Shown in pieces: positions 1 to 11,780 of a stretch of DNA of 50,316 bases (the first letter of the stretch is position 1; each line of letters starts with the position of its first letter). The stretch lies in contig JAKSCC010000090.1 of NCBI GenBank assembly GCA_022360815.1, positions 1 to 50,316 on the forward strand, written 5' to 3'. The position numbers and the translations under genes are program-made. The notes under the pieces are model-generated. The model was not told the DNA's origin. It did no database searches and was given only the letters and a program-made list of their open reading frames with translations. The DNA is from Desulfobacterales bacterium (GTDB taxonomy: Bacteria; Desulfobacterota; Desulfobacteria; Desulfobacterales; Desulfolunaceae).

Positions 1-2582
<2,582 letters not shown>

Positions 2583-2647
2583 GAAATTTCTTTACAGGGG
2601 GGGGGAGGACGGCTACTTTTTCAGCCCCACCCTTCCCCGACCATTTC

Positions 2648-2685
2648 AAAAAGGCTCCGCATCGGTTCAGGTGCAGAGCCTTTTT
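2648..2685 (+). terminator. Rho-independent terminator after eno
   Basis: Inverted repeat AAAAAGGCTC (2648-2657) and GAGCCTTTTT (2676-2685) with an extra GCA/TGC pairing inside the loop. It ends in a T run 65 nt after the eno stop. Confidence 0.85.
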
Positions 2686-2914
2686 CCTTGGCCACACGTT
2701 GCATACATTACCCCCAACCCTCCCCTCCGGTTTTTGTACTACATTCCTCGTATTTAATAGAAAAACAAATCAAGAGACAAAATAGCTCTTAAGCAAACCA
2801 ATTTCATACCAACCAAAAACGCTTTCCACCATCAAAAAAGAGTCCCTCACGCGTAACAGCTATCGCTATCTTTCCTCATGCTATACCGTCGCCGTTCGTT
2901 ACAAAACCAGCGAA

Positions 2915-2934
2915 ATTGTTCATAAACGAACATT
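2915..2934. promoter_or_regulatory. GlpR-like operator 1 upstream of glpF
   Basis: The 20 bases here match the E. coli GlpR operator consensus (WATGTTCGWTAACGAACATW) at 17 of 20 positions, with a perfect right half GAACAT. GlpR is the DeoR-family repressor that senses glycerol 3-phosphate. The site sits in a long AT-rich region, 374 bp before glpF. A weaker half-site (GTTCGTTA) lies at 2894-2901. The regulator gene itself is not in the window. Confidence 0.6.
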
Positions 2935-3127
2935 TGCTACCAAACACTCATCCTGTAAAAAAACACCGATTTCACCATAATCCACCCACCTCCCCACATA
3001 GCAAAACAACAACACAATATAATAAACTATCAACAACTTAAGCGACTGGTTTTACATAAAGTTCCTCTTTAAGAAACAGCAACAATCAACAAATTAACCT
3101 GTTCCTTTTCTACTCTGGTCCTACCAA

Positions 3128-3147
3128 AATTTTCGTTAACAAACATT
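3128..3147. promoter_or_regulatory. GlpR-like operator 2 at the glpF promoter
   Basis: Matches the E. coli GlpR operator consensus at 18 of 20 positions, with core TTCGTTAAC. It lies 6 bp before the candidate -35 element of glpF, a normal place for a repressor site. Together with the site at 2915 it suggests repression by looping or cooperative binding. Confidence 0.65.
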
Positions 3148-3153
3148 TTATTC

Positions 3154-3180
3154 TTGATTTATTTCACTTTCGAATATACA
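3154..3180 (+). promoter_or_regulatory. Candidate sigma70 promoter of glpFK
   Basis: TTGATT (3154-3159) and TATACA (3175-3180) with a 15-bp spacer, directly downstream of the second GlpR-like operator. The spacer is shorter than ideal, so this is a candidate only. Confidence 0.35.
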
Positions 3181-3224
3181 CCAAAACAGTGTTTCGTAAA
3201 AAACGGCATGTTTGACACGAGACA

Positions 3225-3249
3225 GTGTTCGCATACCAAAGTCGAACAC
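3225..3249. promoter_or_regulatory. Inverted repeat GTGTTCG / CGAACAC in the glpF leader
   Basis: Perfect 7-bp arms, GTGTTCG (3225-3231) and CGAACAC (3243-3249), around an 11-bp spacer. Each arm resembles a GlpR half-site (TGTTCG). A related GTGTTTCG stands at 3189. It ends 39 bp before the glpF start, so it could be a further operator or a leader hairpin. Confidence 0.4.
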
Positions 3250-3288
3250 GACTATGTGACGCTCAAAGTATTAAATTTGGAGGGTAGT

Positions 3289-3996
3289 ATGTCTAGTTTT
3301 ATGGGTGAAATCATCGGAACCATGATGCTGATTCTGTTTGGTGGTGGCGTTGTTGGAGGCGTTGTCCTAAACAAATCAAAGGCTCAAAACTCCGGCTGGA
3401 TTGTCATCACCATGGGGTGGGGTTTCGCCGTTGCATTTGCCGTGTATGTTGCAGGCAAATACTCCGGCGCTCACATCAACCCGGCCGTGACCATAGGCCT
3501 TGCAAGCATTGGAGCTTTCCCCTGGGCAGATGTGCCTATGTACATCGTTGCACAAATGATCGGCGCCATAATTGGTGCCTCTCTTGTTTATCTGCACTAT
3601 CTTCCCCACTGGGAAGCAACCGAAGATGCAGACCTGAAACTGGCTGTCTTCTCCACTGCGCCTGCCATCCATAGTCCCATGGCCAACCTCATCAGTGAAA
3701 TTATCGGAACCGCTGCTTTGGTTTTCGGCATTCTGGGCATCGGTGCCAACGAATTTTCCAAAGGCCTCAATCCCCTGATTATTGGCTTCTACATTTTGGC
3801 CATTGGCCTCTCTTTGGGTGGAACCACCGGCTACGCTATCAACCCCGCAAGGGACCTTGGCCCTCGTATCGCCCACTTCCTGCTGCCCATTCACGGAAAG
3901 CGGGATTCAGACTGGGGATACGCCTGGATTCCTGTGGTTGGCCCCATCATCGGTGGCATGATCGGCGCCCTGCTTTACAAATCCCTCGTCATGTAA
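3289..3996 (+). CDS. glpF: Glycerol uptake facilitator (aquaglyceroporin)
   Basis: Inner-membrane MIP-family channel for facilitated glycerol diffusion. The 235 aa protein carries both half-helix signatures, NPA at 64-66 (GAHINPAVT) and NPA at 185-187 followed by Arg188-Asp189 (NPARD). The Asp after the selectivity-filter Arg is the hallmark of glycerol facilitators rather than water-only aquaporins. Six hydrophobic segments are visible. ATG 3289 is chosen because GGAGGG stands at 3279-3284, 4 nt upstream; the frame is open further upstream but that extension is AT-rich leader. glpK follows after 138 bp without an obvious terminator, so the two are probably co-transcribed under the GlpR-like sites. 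Confidence 0.95.
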   Translation: MSSFMGEIIGTMMLILFGGGVVGGVVLNKSKAQNSGWIVITMGWGFAVAFAVYVAGKYSGAHINPAVTIGLASIGAFPWADVPMYIVAQMIGAIIGASLVYLHYLPHWEATEDADLKLAVFSTAPAIHSPMANLISEIIGTAALVFGILGIGANEFSKGLNPLIIGFYILAIGLSLGGTTGYAINPARDLGPRIAHFLLPIHGKRDSDWGYAWIPVVGPIIGGMIGALLYKSLVM

Positions 3997-5628
<1,632 letters not shown>

Positions 5629-5665
5629 AACAGTCTTTTTTCACCAAATTGTGATGTAAAGGTGT

Positions 5666-5709
5666 AAGATTCGGGGTCCCTGTTTTCGCCGGGACCCCGA
5701 ATCTTTTTT
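5666..5709 (+). terminator. Rho-independent terminator after glpK
   Basis: Perfect 13-bp stem GATTCGGGGTCCC (5668-5680) / GGGACCCCGAATC (5691-5703), 10-nt loop, then six T. It starts 38 nt after the glpK stop. Confidence 0.95.
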
Positions 5710-5899
5710 CATTAAGAACAAATCAGCCGCACCTGCCACAACGCATCGTCGCCTCAGCACCACGTAACACCCCGCCTCCTCATACGCACCGATCACGTAG
5801 ATCTTCTATTTCGAGTGTTTTTGATTGACTACCTTAAAAGCAAACGAGCAATCCAATAACAAGCCTTACACATCACTAAAAATACAAACAGGATAAAAT

Positions 5900-6646
5900 A
5901 TGCGAAAATCCCTTATTGCTGGCAACTGGAAGATGAATAAAACCATGGGTGAAGCCCTTGATTTTGTGGAGTACCTCCGCAGTCACCCTGGTAAAGAGGG
6001 GGTAGAGACCCTCATCTGCGCACCGGCCCCCCTTCTCTATGCCCTTGCAGATGCCACAAAAGATCTTCCCACCACCGTGGGGGCCCAGAACATGCACCCC
6101 CAACCCTGCGGTGCCTTCACCGGTGAGGTATCGCCAGCCCTTATTAAAGACAGCGGTGCGACCCATGTGATCCTCGGACACTCCGAGCGCCGTCAGCTTT
6201 TTGGGGAGACCGATGCCTTCATTAACAAAAAGGTGACGCGTGCTCTCTCCGAATTCATTGTTCCGATTCTCTGCTGTGGGGAAACACTTGAGGAAAGACA
6301 GGAAGGCATCACCATGGAGGTTGTGAAAAAACAGGTGGTCTCCTGCCTGATGGGTGTGGCTGAGGCCGATGTGACTCGCGTGGTCATCGCCTACGAGCCC
6401 ATCTGGGCCATCGGCACAGGAAAAACGGCAAGCAACGCGGATGCGCAGGAGATCTGCAAAGCCATTCGCACGCTCATCGCCGACATGTACAGCAAAAAAG
6501 CCGCTGAAAAGCTGCGCATTCTCTACGGCGGAAGCGTCAACACCTCCACCATTAAAGGCCTGATGGCCGAAGAAGATATCGACGGAGCTCTGGTTGGGGG
6601 TGCCAGTCTCAAGGCCGAAAGCTTTGTGGGGCTCACGGATTTCTAA
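5900..6646 (+). CDS. tpiA: Triose-phosphate isomerase
   Basis: Interconverts dihydroxyacetone phosphate and glyceraldehyde 3-phosphate, linking the glycerol pathway to the rest of glycolysis. 248 aa, (beta/alpha)8 barrel. Catalytic residues are all present: Asn9 and Lys11 (GNWKMN), His94 (GHSERR) and Glu166 (AYEPIWAIGTG); the phosphate loop YGGSVN is intact. The ribosome-binding site is AGGA at 5890-5893, 6 nt from the start. It stands alone between the glpK terminator and a convergent hydrogenase/formate dehydrogenase operon. The common downstream partner secG is absent; a folded element occupies that space. Confidence 0.97.
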   Translation: MRKSLIAGNWKMNKTMGEALDFVEYLRSHPGKEGVETLICAPAPLLYALADATKDLPTTVGAQNMHPQPCGAFTGEVSPALIKDSGATHVILGHSERRQLFGETDAFINKKVTRALSEFIVPILCCGETLEERQEGITMEVVKKQVVSCLMGVAEADVTRVVIAYEPIWAIGTGKTASNADAQEICKAIRTLIADMYSKKAAEKLRILYGGSVNTSTIKGLMAEEDIDGALVGGASLKAESFVGLTDF

Positions 6647-6659
6647 AAGAAAAGAGGGC

Positions 6660-6818
6660 AAGGTGCCCCACGACCTCAAGAAAAAATTTCGAACGAAATA
6701 GAGATCCATACCATCGGTATGATCTCCGTCATTCGGGGCCTTGAGGCCGTGGACCGTGGGGAATGCGGTGAAAAAGAGTGTATGACACCTTTGTCACCGC
6801 AGACCACGGTTGCACCTT
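6660..6818. other. Multi-branched inverted-repeat element (candidate structured RNA or bidirectional terminator)
   Basis: About 57 base pairs can form in 159 nt. A 7-bp closing stem joins AAGGTGC (6660-6666) to GCACCTT (6812-6818). Arm A joins 6668-6680 to 6740-6752 (12 of 13 paired) and contains two hairpins, ATTTCG/CGAAAT (6686-6699) and an 11-bp stem GAGATC-c-ATACC / GGTATGATCTC (6701-6726). Arm B runs 6754-6809: CCGTGG/CCACGG, GCGGTGA/TCACCGC, then AAAG-a-GTGT/ACACCTTT with a 3-nt loop. The one mismatch in the arm A stem (A6673-C6747) becomes a G-U wobble on the minus strand, which favours a minus-strand RNA, i.e. the 3' end of the hydrogenase operon. T-rich runs flank both sides, so a bidirectional terminator role is possible. 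No open frame here looks like a gene. Confidence 0.55.
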
Positions 6819-6850
6819 TTTGGGTCTTCTCTTTAAAGAAAAAGATCAGC

Positions 6851-7321
6851 TCAAATCAGTGCATTAAGAGCTCTTTTCTGGCGATGAAAAAGATCGTCAT
6901 GAAGCGCTTCAGAACGCACCAAGGCAAGAGCCTGGGCCGGGCACACCGCCACACAAACGGGCGACTCGCTGCAGTTAAAGCAGAGGTCACACTTCAAGGG
7001 AGCAGAGGCTTCATTTTCGCTCAAAGCAATGGCTCCAAACCGACATGCCAGAACGCACTGCTTGCATCCCATGCAGCGTGACGGATCGCCTACAACGCGC
7101 CCATCACGAAAACAAAGCGCCCCTTCCGGGCAAGCTGCCACGCACGGAGCATTTTCACACTGTCTGCAATGAATTGGAATGGTCACTTCTGCTGTTGAGA
7201 CCAACGCAATGCGAGGCAAAAAGCTCCTTTCCCCTTCCCTTCGATGCACCTCGCCACACGCCACCACACACGCTTTGCAGCCGATGCACCTTTTGGGGTC
7301 TCCCACAATAAAACTATTCAT
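6851..7321 (-). CDS. HycB/HydN-like polyferredoxin, four [4Fe-4S] clusters (HDCR electron-transfer subunit)
   Basis: Cytosolic electron-transfer subunit of about 156 aa. Four cysteine groups are visible in order: CIGCKACVVAC, CRQCENAPCVAAC, CMGCKQCVLAC and CDLCFNC...CVAVC, sixteen Cys for four [4Fe-4S] clusters. This is the HycB/HydN/DmsB-like ferredoxin fold. ATG 7321 is chosen over an in-frame GTG at 7333 because a G-rich ribosome-binding stretch precedes it; it overlaps the end of hydA by 8 nt, implying translational coupling. In Acetobacterium woodii HDCR, HycB-type subunits wire the formate dehydrogenase to the hydrogenase; that role is inferred here from gene order. The C-terminal tail after the last cluster is short, about 29 residues. 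Confidence 0.88.
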   Translation of the reverse strand: MNSFIVGDPKRCIGCKACVVACGEVHRREGERSFLPRIALVSTAEVTIPIHCRQCENAPCVAACPEGALCFRDGRVVGDPSRCMGCKQCVLACRFGAIALSENEASAPLKCDLCFNCSESPVCVAVCPAQALALVRSEALHDDLFHRQKRALNALI

Positions 7322-8681
7322 GGACCCCCCCACGCTTTTTTACATGGTCGGTATGAAGAAGCTCATGGGAAAGATGCCCCAACGGCTCTCCCAAGTACTC
7401 TTTGTAGAGTTTTTGGATATTTGGATTTTCATGGGATTTGCGCACCGGCAACTCGCTGTCATGGGCATACAGAGCGGCTTTGCGCTGAGCAAGGGCAACG
7501 GGCCGATTAAACGGAAGAAGTACTTTGGGCTGCCCTCCTCCACTGATGCACCCTTCGGGACAACACATCACCTCAAGAAAATCAAAATCTGCCTCTCCGC
7601 GCCTCACCGCTTCCAAAAGCGGTGCCACATGCGCAAGGCCCCCCACAATGGCCACAGTGAGTTCCAACCCTTCATGGACGATCGTCGCTTTTCGAACGCC
7701 CTGCCCACCCCGTACAGCGTCAAAGGTTATCTCGCCAAGAGGCTTTCCGGTCACCGATTCACATGCGGTTCGAAGGGCTGCTTCCATCACGCCCCCTGTG
7801 TTTCCAAAAATATTCCCGGCACCGGTGTACTCCCCAAAAGGAGCGTCAAAGGCGGTCTCCTTCAGGTCACCCCACTCCACTCCTTTGTGCTTGATAAGCC
7901 GCGCCAATTCACGCGTGGTGATAACGTGGTCCACATGGCGCAGACCCCCACTCTCCATTTCCGGACGTGAGGCCTCAAACGCCTTGCAAGTGCAAGGCAT
8001 AACAGCGACGCTGTACACCAAATTCGAGGCAACGCCATTGAGATCTGCACCATGCCCCTTAAACAAGGCTCCGGCCATCTGTTGGGGCGATTTACAGGAC
8101 GAAAGATGCCCCAGAAGATCGGGATACGCCTGCTCCACATAGCGCACCCAGGCCGGACAACAGGAGGTGAACATGGGCAAATTCTCTTTCGCCTTCAGGC
8201 GAAAGAGAAGCTCGGCTCCTTCTTCCATAATGGTCACATCGGCCGCAAAGTTGGTATCGTAGACTCGATCAAACCCAATAGCCCGAAGGGCGGATGCGAG
8301 TTTTCCGGGAGTAAGGGAACCAAAAGGCAGACCAAACTCTTCGGCCAAAGCCACTCGAACCGCCGGAGCGCACTGCACCACCTTCAGCGTATGTGGCTGA
8401 CCCAATGCGGTCAGGACCTGCCCAACTTCTCCCACATAGTGGGCTGCAAATGCCGGCTCCTGGGTTTCTAAGGGATCATGCCCCGCCTTTTTACCATTCC
8501 CAAATGCAGCACAGACGTGAATGCACTGACCGCACATCACACAGCGTTCTTCGTCTATCTTTTGGGGAGAGCCTGGCACGCCGCCAATGGCATCCACCGG
8601 ACAAACCTCTTTGCAGTGACCACAACCCGTACAGAGTTCAGCATCAATACAGACCCTGCCCGTTTTCATTTTATCGCTCAT
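7314..8681 (-). CDS. hydA: Cytosolic [FeFe]-hydrogenase (HydA2-like, HDCR type)
   Basis: Catalyses reversible 2H+ + 2e- to H2. The 455 aa protein has two N-terminal [4Fe-4S] motifs (CTGCGHCKEVC from residue 17 and CVMCGQCIHVC from 47). The three H-cluster signatures follow: TSCCPAW (172-178), MPCTCKAFE (228-236) and EVMCCPEGCISGGGQP (370-385). The C-terminus carries the small-subunit-like motif ending SHELLHT, here fused instead of being a separate periplasmic subunit, and no Tat signal is present, so it is cytosolic. Variants from the common form are MPCTCK for MPCTAK and MCCPEGC for MACPGGC; all four cluster-ligating Cys remain. ATG 8681 follows a GAGG site and overlaps the upstream ferredoxin by 11 nt. 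The next gene downstream is a second ferredoxin. Confidence 0.95.
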   Translation of the reverse strand: MSDKMKTGRVCIDAELCTGCGHCKEVCPVDAIGGVPGSPQKIDEERCVMCGQCIHVCAAFGNGKKAGHDPLETQEPAFAAHYVGEVGQVLTALGQPHTLKVVQCAPAVRVALAEEFGLPFGSLTPGKLASALRAIGFDRVYDTNFAADVTIMEEGAELLFRLKAKENLPMFTSCCPAWVRYVEQAYPDLLGHLSSCKSPQQMAGALFKGHGADLNGVASNLVYSVAVMPCTCKAFEASRPEMESGGLRHVDHVITTRELARLIKHKGVEWGDLKETAFDAPFGEYTGAGNIFGNTGGVMEAALRTACESVTGKPLGEITFDAVRGGQGVRKATIVHEGLELTVAIVGGLAHVAPLLEAVRRGEADFDFLEVMCCPEGCISGGGQPKVLLPFNRPVALAQRKAALYAHDSELPVRKSHENPNIQKLYKEYLGEPLGHLSHELLHTDHVKKRGGVHE

Positions 8682-9240
8682 CACATCCTCCACTCCGAGC
8701 ACTTCCCACAACCCGAAGGGAGAGCGCTGCCTCAAGGCTTCGCTTCTGACGCAGGGCATCTGGGTCAACAAAACACAACGCATCATGAGGGCAGCTTGCC
8801 ACACAAGCTGGTTCTCCCCATGTGGCACAAAGATCGCATTTAAGGGCTGTCACTCTGGGGCTTCCATCGGTGGACAAAACCGATCGTCCCTCTTTGTAGA
8901 AAGGCCCAATATCAATGGCCCCAAAGGGGCAGGCAAGCACACAACTCTTGCAACCGGTACACTCCGATTCATCCACCAAAACGCCTTTGTCCGTTCGATG
9001 TATGGCATGGGATGGGCACGCCCGAGCACATGGCGCGTCTTCGCAATGTCTGCACTGCACCGGTGCCGTCATCTCTGCGGCACGAATCAGATGAAGACGT
9101 GGCCTTAAAGGGTGATTTAAGTTCCCTGATGTCAAGGGCTTGATTCCCTTTTCATGAACCGTAGCGCAGGCGAGTTCACAGATTCGGCACCCCACACATC
9201 GCTTGGGGTCGGCCACCACCAATCGGTTTAACCTCTTCAT
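8671..9240 (-). CDS. HycB-like polyferredoxin, four [4Fe-4S] clusters (formate dehydrogenase partner)
   Basis: About 189 aa iron-sulfur protein with four cluster motifs: CVGCRICELAC, CRHCEDAPCARAC, CTGCKSCVLAC and CDLC...CVASC. It sits between fdhF and hydA in one operon, so it most likely passes electrons between the two catalytic subunits. ATG 9240 overlaps the fdhF stop in an ATGA and is preceded by GGAGGG, so it is preferred to an ATG five codons upstream. Compared with the downstream paralogue it has a longer basic C-terminal tail. Assigning this copy to the FDH side and the other to the hydrogenase side is inference from adjacency. Confidence 0.9.
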   Translation of the reverse strand: MKRLNRLVVADPKRCVGCRICELACATVHEKGIKPLTSGNLNHPLRPRLHLIRAAEMTAPVQCRHCEDAPCARACPSHAIHRTDKGVLVDESECTGCKSCVLACPFGAIDIGPFYKEGRSVLSTDGSPRVTALKCDLCATWGEPACVASCPHDALCFVDPDALRQKRSLEAALSLRVVGSARSGGCDER

Positions 9241-11318
9241 ATCGTCCCTCCGCATACCGCCCCATTTTCTGAAGAGGCGCGTTCAATTTTTCGAATCTTA
9301 GCAGCACACACTTTTAGTTCTGGCGTGCCCGTAACCGGATCTGCTGCTGAAGTGGTGAGTCTGTTTCCCGGCGATTCGCTGTAGTGGAAAGTGACGAAAA
9401 GAAGCCCGCGTGGTACGCGCCGCGTAATCTCCACGGCGGTTTCAATGGCACCACGCCGCGTGGCCACCTCCACACGATCACCTGAGCCGATGCCATAAAA
9501 AGCCGCATCTTCCGGATGGATTTCCACACGTTCACACGGGTTCACCCCCTCAAGCCCACCACAGCGACGGGTCATGGTGCCTGTATGGTAATGAGCCGTC
9601 ACTCGACCTGTGGTAAGCCGAAAGGGGTATGCTTCATCGGGAAGTTCTGCTGGATCTCGGTGTTCTACAGGCACAAAACGCCCCTTGCCTCGCATGCAGC
9701 CATCCTGGTGAAGAATGGGGGTACCAGGGTGCTCCTCATGAGGACAGGGCCACTGCAGGGATTCATTCTCCAGCCGATTGTAGGTGATACCGCCATAAGA
9801 GGGGGTCAATCCCCGCATCTCATCAAACACCTCTTCAGGGGTGGTGTGTTTGATTTCAAGGCCCATCTTCTCCATAAGATCCGAGAGAATCTTCCAATCT
9901 GGCCGACTCTCTCCCACAGGCTCCACAGCCTTTCGAACCCTTTGAACCCGACGCTCGGTGTTTGTAAAGGTGCCCTCTTTTTCAGCAAAACTCGCTCCAG
10001 GGAGCACCACATCGGCCTTCTGGGCGGTTTCCGTCAAAAAGATATCCTGCACCACAAGAAACTCCGTGTGGTCCAGAGCTTTTTCCACATGATGAATGTC
10101 CGGGTCGCTTCGAAGGGGGTTTTCACCAAACACGTAGATTGCCTTAACGCACCCCTCAATGGCCCCGTCAAACACCTCAGGAATGGTAAGCCCCTTTCCG
10201 TTGGGAAGTGAAACGCCCCAAACATCGGCATACCGACTTCGAACCTCTGCATCTCCAATCTTCTGATATCCGGTCACAACATCGGGCAGGGCACCCATAT
10301 CGCAAGCGCCCTGAACGTTATTCTGACCGCGAAGAGGATTCACCCCCGTCTTGGCTCGGCCCAACTGACCGGTCAAAAGTACCAAGTTTGAAACCGCACA
10401 GACATTCTCCACACCCGAGGTGTGCTGGGTAATGCCCATGGTGTAGTAGGTCGCAGTATGACGGCTTTTACCCAAAATATCGGCGGCGTGCATCAGCGCC
10501 TCTTTGGAGACCGAAGTGATCGCCTCACAAAACTCAGGGGTATATGCCTCAACCGTTTTGGCAAAGGCGTCGTACCCTTCTGTCTTGGCATCGATAAAAG
10601 CACGATCCACCTGGCCCGATTGCACCAAAAGATGGGCCAACCCGTTGAGAAGCGCGGCATCTGTTCCCGGCTTCAGACGAAGCCATACCGATGCGTGCTG
10701 GGTTAAGGTCGTGGCCCTTGGATCGGCCACAATCAAAGAGGCCCCTCGCTCTACCGCTCGAAGCATTCCAAGGCCAATAATGGGGTGACACTCTGTGGTG
10801 TTGGTGCCAATGGCAAAAATCGTATCGCCTTTACCCATCTCATCGAGTTCAACAATGGAGTTGGTCATGGCGCCGCTGCCCAGTGTTGTGGCAAGACCTG
10901 CCACAGTGGGAGCGTGTCAGAGGCGGGCGCAGTGGTCCACCGAGTTGGTTCCCACCGCAGCACGCATGAACTTTTGCATCAAATAGTTCTCTTCGTTGGT
11001 GCATCGTGCAGAGCTAAAGCCGGCGATGGCGTCTGGACCGCAGGTGTCTCGGTAGGTGGTAAGCTTTGAAGTGATGAGGTCATACGCTTCGTGCCAGCTG
11101 GCGGGTTGAAGGCGTCCCTCTTTTCGAATCAAGGGGGTTGTGAGTCGATCCTTGTGATGTACAAATTCCATACCAAAGCGTCCTTTGGCACAAAGAGAGC
11201 CCTTATTCACAGCATTGTTGCTGTTTGGAACGGCCCCTAAAATGGCATTGCCCTTCACCTGCAGGAAAAGGGTACATCCACATCCGCAGTAAGGGCATGT
11301 TGTTAGAACAGATTTCAT
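9237..11318 (-). CDS. fdhF: Selenocysteine-containing formate dehydrogenase, FdhF type (UGA 134 read as Sec)
   Basis: Molybdenum/tungsten bis-MGD formate dehydrogenase, formate = CO2 + 2e- + H+. The frame runs 11318 to 9237 and is broken only by TGA at 10919-10917 (codon 134). The context is VDHCARL-U-HAPTVAGL, which aligns with the Sec140 site of E. coli FdhF (CARV-U-HGPSVAG), and a SECIS hairpin follows immediately. Total 693 aa including Sec; E. coli FdhF is 715. The N-terminal [4Fe-4S] ligands are C8, C11, C15 and about C43 (CPYCGCGC ... SLCAKGRFG). Molybdopterin signatures are GVNPLRGQNNVQGACDMG and LTTGRVTAHYHTGTMTRR. It is not membrane-targeted. It heads a four-gene operon with hydA and two HycB-like ferredoxins. 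Gene finders will probably call two fragments or a pseudogene here. Confidence 0.95.
10879..10919 (-). promoter_or_regulatory. Bacterial SECIS element of fdhF
   Basis: Directly after the UGA (10919-10917), a 6-bp stem GTGGCA (10904-10899) / TGCCAC (10893-10888) encloses the loop GGTCT (10898-10894). This is the same apical loop as in the E. coli fdhF SECIS that SelB reads. A lower stem CCCA (10910-10907) / TGGG (10882-10879) with an unpaired U near the upper stem completes the usual shape. Confidence 0.92.
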
Positions 11319-11583
11319 GTCATGGCCTGTGTGTAAAATAAATACAACGGCTCTCCAGAGCCGTTATCTCCTGAACCGGTCAATATCGAACGAACGTACA
11401 AATAAAAGACCAGAGCCTCCTTATGTTCCCGTACAGAGATTGTCAAGCGATTTGTTACCTCAGTTTTTTACAAAAAAAAGCGGCTAAACCAAAGCGGGAT
11501 AACAACCCTGCATGCGTTCAGCTTTAGAGATTTCCCTTGCATTTTTCACCGACAGGCGTATTCACCATTAAAGGAGCAAAGCG
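11319..11583. other. Intergenic region upstream of fdhF; hairpin at 11346-11365 and weak promoter candidate
   Basis: AACGGCTCT / AGAGCCGTT (11346-11354 and 11357-11365) forms a 9-bp perfect dyad 27 nt before the fdhF start, so it would lie in the 5' leader or act as an operator. On the minus strand, TTGACA (11446-11441) and CATAAG (11425-11420), 15 bp apart, are a weak promoter candidate. No clear sigma54 -24/-12 element and no strong ribosome-binding site for fdhF was seen. Confidence 0.4.
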
Positions 11584-11688
11584 ATGCCCCGCACCGCATG
11601 GCTCCGCAAATGCCAAATGGCCTCTCTTTTAGAAGCGATTGCCAAAATCACTCAAAAAGACCGCCTTAAGCCCCATGACCATGGATGA
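11584..11688 (+). CDS. Possible 34-aa small ORF upstream of the racemase
   Basis: ATG 11584 is preceded by AAGGAG (11571-11576) with a 7-nt spacer, an ideal ribosome-binding site in a region otherwise empty of genes. The frame encodes 34 residues (starts MPRTAWLRKC, ends KPHDHG), basic overall with one Cys and no recognisable family. It overlaps the next small ORF by 14 nt, suggesting coupling. It may be a leader peptide or a small protein; coding status is inferred from the start signal only. Confidence 0.35.
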   Translation: MPRTAWLRKCQMASLLEAIAKITQKDRLKPHDHG

Positions 11689-11770
11689 AACACCACAGGC
11701 ATCGGGAAAAGCAGCACGTTCAGACCAAGTAGACCGTTTTTTACAAAACCGAGCCCCAGAGGAGTTGTAG
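11675..11770 (+). CDS. Possible 31-aa small ORF coupled to the racemase
   Basis: Starts inside the end of the preceding small ORF (ATG 11675, alternative ATG 11681) and stops 10 nt before the racemase start. Its last codons contain the GAGGAG-like bases near the racemase ribosome-binding region. The 31 residues start MTMDETPQAS and end RAPEEL; no family recognised. It could equally be non-coding leader. Confidence 0.25.
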   Translation: MTMDETPQASGKAARSDQVDRFLQNRAPEEL

Positions 11771-11780
11771 AAGGATAACC

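Noticed and set aside
5876-6709. 277-codon open frame antisense to tpiA
   Set aside because: It shadows tpiA, a gene with all catalytic residues in place.
6719-7081. 120-codon plus-strand frame after tpiA (possible secG)
   Set aside because: It lacks the two SecG membrane helices, overlaps the ferredoxin gene and runs through the folded element.
9237-11318. FdhF as two genes or a pseudogene with a premature stop
   Set aside because: The stop is TGA at the conserved Sec position, both halves are in frame and a SECIS hairpin follows.
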